Below the pieces are notes generated by a model that saw only the letters and a program-made list of their open reading frames with translations, had not been told where the DNA came from and ran no database searches. This document shows, piece after piece, positions 25,458 to 34,036 of a stretch of 64,000 nucleotides of DNA. The stretch spans positions 7,571,632 to 7,635,631 of the forward strand of contig NZ_JAINUL010000001.1 in assembly GCF_020639365.1 (NCBI RefSeq). Direction: 5' to 3'. Within the stretch, counting starts at the first letter, position 1, and each line of letters opens with the position of its first letter. This DNA is from Streptomyces flavotricini. GTDB taxonomy: Bacteria > Actinomycetota > Actinomycetes > Streptomycetales > Streptomycetaceae. The position numbers and the translations under genes were made by a program.

Positions 25458-26254
25458 GCGGCCTCGCCGCCGTCCTGTTCGACATGGACGGCACCCTGGT
25501 CGACACCGAGGTGCTGTGGTGGCGGTCCACCGAGCGCGTCGCACAGGGCCTCGGCCACGCACTCACCGACGCCGACGCCCCCGAGGTCGTCGGGCGCGCC
25601 GTCGAGGACACCGCCGCACACCTCGTACGGGTCTCCGGAGGGGGAGACCCGTACGAGGTGGCGCGGGCCCTGACCGCGGACTTCTTCGACCGGGTCGAGG
25701 CCGGGGCGCCGATGCGCCCCGGCGCCCAGCGGCTGCTGACCGCGCTCGAAGCGCAGGGCGTGCCCTTCGCCCTGGTCAGTGCCTCGCCGCGGCTGGTCGT
25801 CGACTCGGTCGTCGGTGGTTCGCTGGCCCATGTCCCGTTCGCGTTCACCCTGTCCGCCGACGACACGGACCGGACGAAGCCGCACCCGGATCCCTACCGG
25901 AGCGCCGCCGAGCGGTTCGGCGCCGACGTACGGGACTGCGTGGCGGTGGAGGACTCGCCGGACGGCGCGGCCTCCGCGGAAGCCGCCGGATGCGGAGTGC
26001 TGGTGGTGCCGTCGCTGCTGGAGGTGCCGGCCTCGCCCGTACGCACCTTCGCGCGGTCCCTTGAGGAGGTCACCCCGGAGCTGCTGCGCGGCTGCCTCGG
26101 CGCCGTCACGGGTGTTCCGCGGCAGGACCGGCAGGACCGGCAGGACCGGCAGGACCGGCAGGACCGGCAGGACCGGCAGGACCGGCAGGACCGGTTTGAC
26201 CGGTCGGACCGTCAGGAGACCAGGCCGAGCAACTCCACCACGCCGTCCACGTAG
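25454..26254 (+). CDS. HAD-superfamily phosphatase with repeat-encoded C-terminal tail
   Basis: 266 aa. The first 220 residues form a beta-phosphoglucomutase-like HAD hydrolase: motif I FDMDGTLVDTE (nucleophile Asp10), motif II SASPR, motif III K in RTKPHPDPY, and motif IV VEDSPDG. Phosphonatase (PhnX) motif I is not present. After about residue 222 the frame runs through a 9-bp tandem repeat giving eight Gln-Asp-Arg units and ends 43 bp inside the convergent gene, so the tail is probably a recent, non-essential addition. It is coupled to the ATPase by ATGA and presumably dephosphorylates the imported compound. Confidence 0.87.
   Translation: MSGLAAVLFDMDGTLVDTEVLWWRSTERVAQGLGHALTDADAPEVVGRAVEDTAAHLVRVSGGGDPYEVARALTADFFDRVEAGAPMRPGAQRLLTALEAQGVPFALVSASPRLVVDSVVGGSLAHVPFAFTLSADDTDRTKPHPDPYRSAAERFGADVRDCVAVEDSPDGAASAEAAGCGVLVVPSLLEVPASPVRTFARSLEEVTPELLRGCLGAVTGVPRQDRQDRQDRQDRQDRQDRQDRQDRFDRSDRQETRPSNSTTPST
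26123..26194. repeat. 9-bp minisatellite, eight perfect copies
   Basis: CAGGACCGG is repeated eight times without error (26123-26194), followed by three degenerate units to 26221. The period is a multiple of three, so copy changes only lengthen or shorten the (QDR)n tail of the HAD protein. On the other strand it lies just beyond the stop of the leftward gene. It is a likely variable-number locus. Confidence 0.9.
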
Positions 26255-26694
26255 GCGGCCGTCGGGGAGCCCGGAGCGGCGGCCGCCGCGTGGCGCAGCG
26301 AGGGCAGACCGGCGCGGACGAACGCCGCGCACTGCCCGTACAGCCCGGCCTCGTGCGAGGACCCGTCGTCCTCGGTGCCGAGCAGGGACAGCAGGGTCCA
26401 CAGCAGCGCCTCGCGGGTGGCCAGCCGCGGGGGGCCCGCCGACCAGACGGCCATCAGCACCCCGCACACCGCGGGCGCGGGCGGGTGCAGGCGGCCGGAC
26501 AGGAAGGCGTGCCCCTCCAGGGCGCGGAAGGCGGCCGGATGTCCCTCGGCCGCCGCCCACAGGGTGTCCACGAGATGCCCCGCGCCCCGGCCGCAGCCGC
26601 AGGTGACGCCCTCCCAGTCGTGCCGGCCGATCTCCGCCCCCACCGCGTCGGGCACCAGGGGGCTGCTGCGCGGCGTGTTGTCCGTCCCTCTCAT
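26212..26694 (-). CDS. Conserved hypothetical protein of 160 aa
   Basis: It starts MRGTDNTPRSSPLVPDAVGA and has a short CGCGRG motif at about 32-37, then an Ala/Leu-rich helical region (TREALLWTLLSLLGTEDDGS). No recognised domain. The stop lies at 26212 inside the degenerate end of the HAD tandem repeat, so the two convergent genes overlap by 43 bp. It is divergent from the DUF2330 gene with a 117-bp gap containing a CCCTGTGA/TCACAGGG dyad. Confidence 0.6.
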   Translation of the reverse strand: MRGTDNTPRSSPLVPDAVGAEIGRHDWEGVTCGCGRGAGHLVDTLWAAAEGHPAAFRALEGHAFLSGRLHPPAPAVCGVLMAVWSAGPPRLATREALLWTLLSLLGTEDDGSSHEAGLYGQCAAFVRAGLPSLRHAAAAAPGSPTAAYVDGVVELLGLVS

Positions 26695-26752
26695 GCGAGC
26701 AGTATGGGGATAGGGAACCGGCCTGACCAGGGGGTTCCGCGAGTCGGAACAG

Positions 26753-26787
26753 CCCTGTGACCGCCCGGCCGGAACCGGATCACAGGG
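26753..26787. promoter_or_regulatory. 8-bp dyad in divergent promoter of DUF2330 gene
   Basis: CCCTGTGA (26753-26760) and TCACAGGG (26780-26787) are perfect inverted repeats with a 19-bp spacer, 24 bp before the DUF2330 start. The GTGA/TCAC halves recall CRP-like sites but the spacing is too long, so another regulator or an mRNA hairpin is more likely. Confidence 0.35.
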
Positions 26788-26811
26788 GCCTTCGTCTGAG
26801 AGCCCGTGTGG

Positions 26812-27882
26812 ATGAAACGAAGAATCGCCGCCCTGCTGCTGGTCCTGCTCGCGACGCAGCTGGGATCCCTGATCAGCCCGGCGTACGCGTGCGGCTGCGG
26901 GGCGATGATCCCCGAGGGCTACGCCCGGATCGGCGTCGAACGCGAGACCTCCGTCGTGCGCTTCGACGGCCGTACGGAACAGATCGTGATGCGGTTCGTC
27001 GTCCGCGGGGACGCTCCGCGGGCGGCCTGGATCATGCCGGTGCCGGGGCGCGCCACGGTGGAGCTGGGCGACGGTGAGATGTTCCGGCAGCTGACCTGGC
27101 TGACCCGGCCCGAGTTCAAGACCCGCGGCTACTTCTGGCCGCGCGACCGGGACTGGCCGTTCTCCTCCACGACGGGCGACTCCGTGGGAGCCGCGCTGCC
27201 CGGCTCGGGGGATCCCGCGGTCGGCGTCGTGGGCCGCGAGCGGCTCGGCGACTTCGACGTGGCGCGCCTGACCGCGACCGACCCCGACGCCCTGCGCACG
27301 TGGCTGGAGGCCAACGGCTTCAAGCTGCCCGACGGGCTCTCCGCCGAGCTGAAGCCGTACGTGGACCAGAAGTGGGAGTACGTCGCCGTACGCCTCGCCC
27401 CCCGCGAGGCGGGCAAGCCACTGAAGGGCACCCTCGACCCGCTGAAGATCCGCTTCGACAGCGACCGGCTGGTCTACCCGATGCGGCTGTCCCGGCTGGC
27501 CAAGACCCCGCAGTCGCTGGGCCTGTACATCCTGGCCGACCACCGGATGGAGCCCGCCTCCGCGATCGGCGGTGCCAAGCCGAAGGTCACCTTCGCCGGC
27601 ACGGTCACCCCGCAGGACGGCCTCGCCGCGCTCACCGGCGGCAAGCCGGCGTTCCTGACGGCGATCGACCAGGAGTTCCCGGAGCCGGCCCGCATCGACG
27701 GCGACCACGAACTGCGCGCCACCGCCGCCGATACCCCCTACCGCAAGGTGATCTACCACGGAGAACTGCTCACCGTCGGCGGGGTCCCGGCCTGGCTGCT
27801 GACGGTGGCGGGCGTACTCGCCGCCCTCGTGGCGGCCGTGTTCACCCTCCGCCGCCGCAAGTCCCGTACCGACAGCGTCTGA
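26812..27882 (+). CDS. DUF2330 secreted, membrane-anchored protein
   Basis: 356 aa. A signal peptide (RRIAALLLVLLATQLGSLIS, cleavage near AYA) precedes CGCGAMIP, the family's conserved Cys-x-Cys start of the mature domain. The DUF2330 body follows (VMRFVVRGDAPRAAWIMPVP) and a C-terminal helix with a basic stop-transfer tail (VAAVFTLRRRKSRTDSV). It is therefore extracellular and anchored at its C terminus. Function unknown. ATG at 26812 is preferred over GTG at 26806 because the GAGAG site lies at better spacing. Confidence 0.87.
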   Translation: MKRRIAALLLVLLATQLGSLISPAYACGCGAMIPEGYARIGVERETSVVRFDGRTEQIVMRFVVRGDAPRAAWIMPVPGRATVELGDGEMFRQLTWLTRPEFKTRGYFWPRDRDWPFSSTTGDSVGAALPGSGDPAVGVVGRERLGDFDVARLTATDPDALRTWLEANGFKLPDGLSAELKPYVDQKWEYVAVRLAPREAGKPLKGTLDPLKIRFDSDRLVYPMRLSRLAKTPQSLGLYILADHRMEPASAIGGAKPKVTFAGTVTPQDGLAALTGGKPAFLTAIDQEFPEPARIDGDHELRATAADTPYRKVIYHGELLTVGGVPAWLLTVAGVLAALVAAVFTLRRRKSRTDSV

Positions 27883-27973
27883 AGTCCGCCCGTCGGGGAG
27901 CCGGGACGGCTTCCGGATCTTTGTGCGTTCTGCCCGTACGGGGGTCCGCCGGGCTTCGGTGAGACTGCCGCCC

Positions 27974-28744
27974 ATGACGAACCACGGGGAGAGCGGAACG
28001 ATGGGCGGACAGCAGTACGACGGCATCGGTGAGGCGTTCGAGGGGTTCAAGTCCCTCCCGATGATGCGGTACGGGGAGGTGCCGAGCTTCCTGGGCCTGG
28101 TCGGGGACGTGAGCGGCAAGTCGGTCCTCGACGTGGCGTGCGGCACCGGCTTCTACAGCAGGGAGTTCAAGCGGCGCGGAGCCGCTGACGTCTTCGGCGT
28201 CGACATCTCCGTCGAGATGATCGCCGCCGCGCGGGACATCGAAGCACGCGGCCCGCTGGGCGTGCGCTACGAGGTCGGCGACGTGGCCGAACTGCCGTCC
28301 CTCGAAAAGCGCTTCGACGTCGCGGTGGGCGTGCAGTGCCTCAACTACGCCGAAGACATAGCGACGATGGAGCGGATGTGCCGCAACATCCACCGGAGCC
28401 TGGTGCCGGGCGGGGAGTTCTTCGTCCTCTCGCAGAACCCCGACTACCGGTTCGACTGCCCGTCCCTGGAGGCGTACGGCTTCCGCTGCGAGCCGACCGG
28501 CGAGGAGATCGAGACGGGCCCGCGCGTACGGGTCACGGCCCTCCTCGACCCGCAGCCGATCAGCATCGTCTCCACGGCCCCGCGCCGCGAGGTGTACGAG
28601 GCATGTCTGCGGGCGGCCGGATTCGCCGAGCCGACCTGGGTCCCGCTGGAGGTGTCCGAAGCGGGCATCCGCGCCTTCGGCAAGGAATTCTGGGCGGACC
28701 TCCTCGCGTACCCGCCACTGGAAATGCTGCGCTGCCGGGCCTGA
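27974..28744 (+). CDS. Class I SAM-dependent methyltransferase
   Basis: 256 aa. SAM-binding motif I is VLDVACGTGFYS at about 60-71; post I is VFGVDISVEMI and motif II/III VGVQCLNYAED. These are typical of small-molecule methyltransferases of the UbiE-like fold. The ATG at 27974 follows the DUF2330 gene by 91 bp; an internal ATG at 28001, preceded by GGAGAGCGGAACG, is an equally reasonable start. The substrate is not evident from context. Confidence 0.87.
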   Translation: MTNHGESGTMGGQQYDGIGEAFEGFKSLPMMRYGEVPSFLGLVGDVSGKSVLDVACGTGFYSREFKRRGAADVFGVDISVEMIAAARDIEARGPLGVRYEVGDVAELPSLEKRFDVAVGVQCLNYAEDIATMERMCRNIHRSLVPGGEFFVLSQNPDYRFDCPSLEAYGFRCEPTGEEIETGPRVRVTALLDPQPISIVSTAPRREVYEACLRAAGFAEPTWVPLEVSEAGIRAFGKEFWADLLAYPPLEMLRCRA

Positions 28745-28854
28745 CCGTGCCACACGCCGGGTGCGGCGGGCTCCCGGACGGGCGTGGTGATCGGTGTGAT
28801 CCTGAAGGGCGAACCGGAGTATTCCGTGACGAGCCATGGCAGGAGAACCCGATC

Positions 28855-29814
28855 ATGACGAACCAGCCCGTACTCGAGCCCGCCGCCCAGGCGTTCGCCA
28901 ACGCCACCGCAAAGCCGCCGTTCCTGTACGAGCTCCCGGTCGAGGACGCCCGCAAGGCTCTGGACGACCTCCAGAGCGGCGACGGCGTCACCCTGCCCGC
29001 CGTCGACGAGGAGTGGGTCACCGTACCGGGCGGCCCGACCGGCGAGGTCCGGGCCCGCGTCCTGCGCCCGAGCGGAGCCGCCGGCCCGCTCCCCGTGGTG
29101 CTGTACATCCACGGCGCGGGCTGGGTCTTCGGCGACGCCCGGACCCACGACCGGCTCGTGCGCGAGCTGACCGTGGGCACCGGCGCGGCCGTGGTCTTCC
29201 CCGAGTACGACCTGTCGCCCGAGGCCCGCTACCCCGTCGCCATCGAGCAGAACTACGCCGTCGCCCGGTGGATCGTCCGCGAGGGCGGCGGCAAGGACCT
29301 CGACGGCAGCCGCCTCGCCGTCGCGGGCGACTCCGTCGGCGGCAACATGAGCGCCGCCCTCACCCTGATGGCCCAACAGCGCGGCGACGTCCGCCTCCGT
29401 CACCAGGTGCTCTTCTACCCGGTCACCGACGCCGCCTTCGACACCGACTCCTACCGGCAGTTCGCCACCGACCACTACCTCCGCCGCGAGGGCATGCAGT
29501 GGTTCTGGGACCAGTACACGACCGACGCGGCGCAGCGCGCCGAGATCACCGCCTCCCCACTGCGCGCCACGACCGAGCAGCTCACCGGGCTGCCGCCGGC
29601 CCTCGTCATCACCGCCGAGGCCGACGTCCTGCGCGACGAGGGCGAGGCGTACGCCGCCAAGCTGCGCGGGGCCGGGGTCCCGGTCACCGCCCTGCGCGTC
29701 CAGGGGACCATCCACGACTTCGTCATGCTGAACGCGCTGCGCGGGACCCGGGCCGCGGAGCTCGCCATCGGCCTCGCGATCGACACGCTGCGCACGGCCC
29801 TGGCCCGCCCCTGA
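28855..29814 (+). CDS. Alpha/beta hydrolase (hormone-sensitive lipase / HSL family)
   Basis: 319 aa. Oxyanion-hole motif HGAGW (usual HGGGW), nucleophile elbow GDSVGG (usual GDSAGG), acid in TAEADVLRDE and catalytic His in GTIHDF give a complete triad. Cytosolic, no signal peptide. It probably hydrolyses short-chain esters. AGGAGAACCCGATC precedes the start. A perfect 19-bp hairpin follows, shared with the convergent esterase gene. Confidence 0.92.
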   Translation: MTNQPVLEPAAQAFANATAKPPFLYELPVEDARKALDDLQSGDGVTLPAVDEEWVTVPGGPTGEVRARVLRPSGAAGPLPVVLYIHGAGWVFGDARTHDRLVRELTVGTGAAVVFPEYDLSPEARYPVAIEQNYAVARWIVREGGGKDLDGSRLAVAGDSVGGNMSAALTLMAQQRGDVRLRHQVLFYPVTDAAFDTDSYRQFATDHYLRREGMQWFWDQYTTDAAQRAEITASPLRATTEQLTGLPPALVITAEADVLRDEGEAYAAKLRGAGVPVTALRVQGTIHDFVMLNALRGTRAAELAIGLAIDTLRTALARP

Positions 29815-29828
29815 CCGCTCACGGCGAT

Positions 29829-29871
29829 GCGGCCGCGCCCCGGGATCGCGGAGATCCCGGGGCGCGGCCGC
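29829..29871. terminator. Perfect 19-bp stem bidirectional terminator
   Basis: Arms 29829-29847 (starting GCGGCCGCGCCCCGGGATC) and 29853-29871 are exact inverted repeats with a 5-nt GCGGA loop. It sits in the 67-bp gap between the convergent hydrolase and carboxylesterase genes. It is the strongest terminator in the window and lacks a U-tract. Confidence 0.9.
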
Positions 29872-29881
29872 GGCCGGCCGG

Positions 29882-31492
29882 TCAGAGCGGCCTGGGCGGC
29901 CGGGACCGCCAGAACGCGCACTGGTGGTCCGCCCCGAACGAGGTGCCCGTCCGCGTCGCCGCCGGGTTCAGGGTGAGGACAGTGGCCCCGGACCCGGTCG
30001 GCGGCCATGCCGTCTGACCCGGCACCACGGGGGCCCCGTAGCGCGCGAACGCACCCCAGTAGCGCTTCATTCGCGTCGCGAGCGCGATCTGATCGGCCGT
30101 CAGCGGGCGCTGGCCCATGGTGAAGTCGTGCAGGTACGCCAGCTCCGCGCTGTGCGCGTTCGACTCGTCGAGGCCGGGCACCTGCGCCCCGTACAGGGTC
30201 GGCGAGTTCGGATCGTCGAACTCGTAGACGTACGTGGGGACTTGGGCGGCGAACAGCTGCGCCGTCCAGCCCGTCTGGCACGCGAACGTCGAGTCCGTCG
30301 TGAGCGCCGCCAGCGCCAGGTACGGGGATCCGTACGCCGACACCGGATACCGGGCGAGCACCTCCGGTCCGGCGGCCCCGTACCCCGCCAGGACCTGCGC
30401 GGTGTACTGCTCCTGCGTCAGGTACGGCTGCGTCAGCGCCACGAACAGGCGCGCCTCCGACCGCGTGCTCCCGATCATCACCGGCACCTTGTTCCAGTTC
30501 CCGCTCCCGATGGCCGTCGCCGGATCGACCGGCAGCAGCCCGTCACCGGACGCCGGACCCGAGGTGGGCACCGTACGGGCCGCCTCGACCAGCGCCGTAC
30601 CGGAAGCGGCGCGCAGGCATGCCGCCAGTGCGGCCGGATCCGTACAGCCCGCGCCCGCGGCGAAGGCCCGCGCCTCGGACTCGGCCCGCGCGCCGTCCGG
30701 CGGACGCAGCAGGGTGCACGGGCCGCTCTGCAGCACGGCCCGGTGGAACAGGCCGGCCGCGGAGGGCGCGGCGAGCAGCGCGCAGACGGAACCGCTGCCC
30801 GCCGACTGCCCCGAGACCGTGACGTTCCCGGGGTTCCCGCCGAAGGCGGCGATGTTCTCCCGCGTCCAGCGCAGCGCGGCCATCTGGTCCATCAGCCCGA
30901 AGGAGCCGGAGCGTTGCGCGTTCTGGCCGGTGATCTCGGGCAGTCCGAGGTAACCGAGCTGTCCCAGCCGGTAGTTGATGCTGACGACGACGCTGCCGGT
31001 GAGATCGGCCATGGTGCCGCCGCCGAACTGCGTACCCGTGCCCTGGCTGTACGCACCCCCGTGCAGCCACACGATCACCGGCAGCCGGGCTCCGGGCCGG
31101 GCCGTGCGGGGCCGGTACACGTCGAGGTACAGGCAGTCCTCGCTGACGGCCGCCGGATCGCGCAGCCCGAACGGCGAGAACTGAAGGCAGGCCGGGGCCT
31201 GGACGACGGCCTCGCGGACCCCGGTCCAGCGCCGCGGCGCCTGCGGCGGGCGCAGCCGGGCGGCCCCGACGGGGGGAGCGGCGTAGGGGACGCCGAGGAA
31301 CTCCTGCGCGTCGGCCCCCTCGACGGGCCGCCCCCGCAGCGCGCCCTGCGCGACGGTGACCTGCGGCCGAGGGGATCCGCCGGACGGAGTCCCCGCGGCC
31401 GCCGCGGCGGGCGGCGCCGAGGTGATCAGGGCCGCCGCCGCGCAGGCGGCGGCGAGCAGCGACCGTACCGCGCCCGTGCGCGGTCGGCTCAC
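29882..31492 (-). CDS. Secreted type-B carboxylesterase
   Basis: 536 aa. Signal peptide of about 33 residues (RSLLAAACAAAALITSAPPA). Type-B carboxylesterase features follow: EFLGVPYAAPPVG, SEDCLYLDVYRP, oxyanion WLHGGAY, nucleophile GQSAGSGSV, acid in STRSEARLF, catalytic His in NAHSAELAYLHDF. The GTG start at 31492 overlaps the SurE stop (GTGA), so the esterase and nucleotidase are made together and both exported. Substrate unknown. Confidence 0.92.
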   Translation of the reverse strand: MSRPRTGAVRSLLAAACAAAALITSAPPAAAAAGTPSGGSPRPQVTVAQGALRGRPVEGADAQEFLGVPYAAPPVGAARLRPPQAPRRWTGVREAVVQAPACLQFSPFGLRDPAAVSEDCLYLDVYRPRTARPGARLPVIVWLHGGAYSQGTGTQFGGGTMADLTGSVVVSINYRLGQLGYLGLPEITGQNAQRSGSFGLMDQMAALRWTRENIAAFGGNPGNVTVSGQSAGSGSVCALLAAPSAAGLFHRAVLQSGPCTLLRPPDGARAESEARAFAAGAGCTDPAALAACLRAASGTALVEAARTVPTSGPASGDGLLPVDPATAIGSGNWNKVPVMIGSTRSEARLFVALTQPYLTQEQYTAQVLAGYGAAGPEVLARYPVSAYGSPYLALAALTTDSTFACQTGWTAQLFAAQVPTYVYEFDDPNSPTLYGAQVPGLDESNAHSAELAYLHDFTMGQRPLTADQIALATRMKRYWGAFARYGAPVVPGQTAWPPTGSGATVLTLNPAATRTGTSFGADHQCAFWRSRPPRPL

Positions 31493-32421
31493 GGGCGGAG
31501 CCCCGCCAGCAGGGCCGCGGTGACGGCGAACTCGGCCGGTCCGGCGTTCCAGTCGGCGTTCATCGGGCTGATGGCGATCTTGTTCGCGTTCACGGCCTCC
31601 ACGTCACCGCCCTTGGCGGCCGGCTGCGGGCGGAACCGCACGTCCACCTTCCAGGTGCCGTCCCCGGAGTCGGTGAAGTCCGGCTGGAGCGGAGCCTGCG
31701 GGTCCTGGAAGGTCGCGGCCACACCGGCGGCGGTGCCCTTGCCGTCCGCGCCGACGACCGGGTGGTTGACGTTCAGGCCGACGCCCTTGGGCAGCAGCGG
31801 TCCGGACCTCGCCCGTGTGCGCAGGCGGTCGATCAGCTTGACCGCGAAGTCCATGGTGGGGCCCATCGCGTTGACCGTCGTGGTGGGGTCGGGGACGGCC
31901 AGGCCGCCGGTGCTCAGGGCGATGGCCGGGACGCCGCCCTCCAGCGCGGCGACGGCGCCGCCGACCGTGCCGGAGTGGGTGGCGAGACCGGCGACGTTCG
32001 GGCCGAAGTTGGTGCCCGAGACGACCAGATCGGGGGCGTGGCCCTCGAAGAGCTCGGAGAGGCCGAACAGCACGGAATCGCCGGGGGTGCCGTCGACGGC
32101 CCACACCTTCGGCTCGGGGTGCTTCACCGCGATGGTGGGCGCACTCATCGTCTTCGTGCCGGTGCCGCTCTGGTTGGTGAGCGGCGCCACGATGGTGACG
32201 TCGTACCCGGCGGCGGTCAGCCGCTCGAACGCCTTGCGGATGCCGGGCGCGTTGTACCCGTCGTCGTTCGTGAGCAGGATGCGCAGCGGGGCCGCGGGAG
32301 TTGCCGCGGCCGGCGCCGGCGCGGGCGCGTTCAGTGGCGAGGCGACCGCGGGGGCCGTGCCCGCGAGGGCGGCCGTGCACAGGATGAGCACGGTCGGCGG
32401 CAGGACTCGCTTGCGTCTCAC
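31489..32421 (-). CDS. surE: Secreted SurE-type 5'/3'-nucleotidase
   Basis: 310 aa. A signal peptide (VLPPTVLILCTAALAGTAPA) and Ala/Pro linker precede the SurE domain. Metal-binding motif ILLTNDDGYNAPGI is at about 48-61, further motifs are NQSGTGTKTMSA and the second metal/phosphate site VSGTNFGPN. SurE is normally a cytoplasmic survival protein that dephosphorylates nucleoside monophosphates; the signal peptide places this one outside the cell, perhaps for phosphate scavenging. Overlaps the downstream secreted esterase by 4 bp. Confidence 0.92.
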   Translation of the reverse strand: MRRKRVLPPTVLILCTAALAGTAPAVASPLNAPAPAPAAATPAAPLRILLTNDDGYNAPGIRKAFERLTAAGYDVTIVAPLTNQSGTGTKTMSAPTIAVKHPEPKVWAVDGTPGDSVLFGLSELFEGHAPDLVVSGTNFGPNVAGLATHSGTVGGAVAALEGGVPAIALSTGGLAVPDPTTTVNAMGPTMDFAVKLIDRLRTRARSGPLLPKGVGLNVNHPVVGADGKGTAAGVAATFQDPQAPLQPDFTDSGDGTWKVDVRFRPQPAAKGGDVEAVNANKIAISPMNADWNAGPAEFAVTAALLAGLRP

Positions 32422-32614
32422 AGAGGGCTCCTTGGGAAAGGGAGGGAAGGAGGCGAAATGCGCTGTGGTGCGGTGAGGGTGCGGTGGGTGGGGACCGGCG
32501 GGCGCACGACCCTCGGCATGCGCCCGCCGGAGCTTGGGGCCGGGCCGCCGCGGTGCGGTGGGCGGCGGCCCGGACGGGGGAGGGGCGGGTGGCCGGCGGG
32601 GGACCGGAGGCCGG

Positions 32615-33862
32615 TCAGCGCACGCTGCGGATCGGGAGGATCGCGAGGGCGCCGATCAGCGAGAGGGCTCCGCCGACGAGGAAGAGCGGGGTGTACCCGC
32701 CGAGGGTGGTCACGACGGCAGAGGCGACGAACGGGGCGATGATCTGCGGCCCGGCGTTCGCGATGTTGAGGACGCCCATGTCGCGGGCGGCGTCCTCGGC
32801 CCGGGGCAGGACCAGCGTGACGAGCGCGGTGTCGACGGCCATGAAGCAGCCGAACGCCAGCCCGTTGAGCGCGCTGAAGACGAGCATGCCGGTCCAGGTG
32901 GGGCTGATCACGGGGACCACCATGACGAGCCCGGCGAGCGCGGCCGAGACGCCGACGAACACCTTCCGGCGGTCCCACCGGTCGGACAGCATCCCGCCCA
33001 CCACGGTCGAGAGGGCCATCGCGACCATCGACACGGGCGTCAGCACCGCCATCGCGCCGGGCGGGGTCAGCCCGTCGGGCAGGCTGATGTGGTCGTCCAG
33101 GATGTACAGCTGGTAGCCGACGACGGAGAAGTAGCCGAGGACCATCAGCGCCCGGCCGATGAACGCCCACCGGAAGTCGTGGTTCGCCAACGCCGAGAGG
33201 AACGCCGCCAGTTGGGCCCGCTTCGAGACGGCGGCCGGGGCGGGGCCCGTGCGCGGCACGTCCCGGCACAGGGTGGTGAGCAGCAGTGCGGAGACGGCGA
33301 CGATCGCGCCGAAGACCAGGTACCCGGTGGTGAGGTGCTCAGCGGTCGCGGAGGCGATCAGCACCCCGACCGTGCCGCCGATCGGCAGGCCCAGCCCGAC
33401 CAGCGCGGAGGCGGTGCCGCGGCGGGCGACGGGCACCCGGTCGGGGACGATCGCGGTGACCGCGGCCTGGTAGACGTTCATGGTCGCCTGTACGAGGCAC
33501 CAGCCGATGCCGACGATCAGCGCGGTGGTTGCGTAGCCGAGGAAGGCCAGCGCGGCGAGGGAGGCGAAGGCGCCTCCGAGGACCCAGGGGTTGCGACGGC
33601 CGCTGCGGTCGGAGAGGGCGCCGGCGATCGGGTTGAAGGCGGTCGCGAAGACCGCGCTGATCCCGCCGATCACGCCGAGTACGGCGACCTTGTGGGCGGG
33701 ATCGATCTGCGCGACCTGGGTGGGCAGCAGGATCGACCCGACGCCCATGTAGACCGCCAGCAGGGCGGAGTTCGCGACCAGCAGCAGGGGCAGGAGCGCA
33801 CGCTGGCGGGGAGGTTCCCCCTCCGCCTGGGCGGGCGGGTCGATGGTTTCGTTCTGGGCCAT
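32615..33862 (-). CDS. Major facilitator superfamily transporter
   Basis: 415 aa with 12 predicted helices. The loop 2-3 signature GALSDRSGRRNPW and its repeat in the C-terminal half (GGMLSDRWDRRKVF) identify the MFS fold. The start at 33862 has GAGGAG 6 nt upstream. About 150-175 bp upstream lie TTCACGTGAT and GTTACACGTGTCAC palindromes, related to sites near the LacI gene and the alpha/beta hydrolase at 40.1 kb, so the transporter probably imports a sugar-like or ester substrate under LacI control (inference). Confidence 0.9.
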   Translation of the reverse strand: MAQNETIDPPAQAEGEPPRQRALLPLLLVANSALLAVYMGVGSILLPTQVAQIDPAHKVAVLGVIGGISAVFATAFNPIAGALSDRSGRRNPWVLGGAFASLAALAFLGYATTALIVGIGWCLVQATMNVYQAAVTAIVPDRVPVARRGTASALVGLGLPIGGTVGVLIASATAEHLTTGYLVFGAIVAVSALLLTTLCRDVPRTGPAPAAVSKRAQLAAFLSALANHDFRWAFIGRALMVLGYFSVVGYQLYILDDHISLPDGLTPPGAMAVLTPVSMVAMALSTVVGGMLSDRWDRRKVFVGVSAALAGLVMVVPVISPTWTGMLVFSALNGLAFGCFMAVDTALVTLVLPRAEDAARDMGVLNIANAGPQIIAPFVASAVVTTLGGYTPLFLVGGALSLIGALAILPIRSVR

Positions 33863-34009
33863 GACGACTCCTCGGGGGACGGAGCGAGAAGGGGGAGCGG
33901 AGGTGCGGCGCGGGGGAGGGGCGCAACCTGCGGGTGTGGCGGGTGTGGCGGCGTCCCGGGGTGGCCCGGGGATGGCCCAGGGGTGGCCCCGGAGGGCGAT
34001 CGCAGTTCG

Positions 34010-34036
34010 TTCACGTGATGTTGTTACACGTGTCAC
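34010..34036. promoter_or_regulatory. Tandem LacI-type palindromes upstream of MFS gene
   Basis: TTCACGTGAT (34010-34019) and GTTACACGTGTCAC (34023-34036) each contain a perfect 8-bp palindrome with a central CG step, centres about 15 bp apart. LacI-family operators characteristically have a central CG. GTTACACG recurs at 41193, 41269 and, reversed, at 34141 and 37304. Confidence 0.6.

Noticed and set aside
25454..26254. HAD protein as phosphonoacetaldehyde hydrolase (PhnX)
   Set aside because: Motif I is FDMDGTLVDTE, typical of beta-phosphoglucomutase-like enzymes; the PhnX motif and a PhnW transaminase gene are missing.
26753..26787. CRP-binding site
   Set aside because: GTGA and TCAC halves are 19 bp apart instead of 6, so the site cannot be bound by one CRP dimer in the usual way.
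29829..29871. 19-bp inverted repeat as mobile element end or attachment site
   Set aside because: A 5-nt loop between convergent stops is the standard geometry of a shared terminator; no second copy was noticed in the window.
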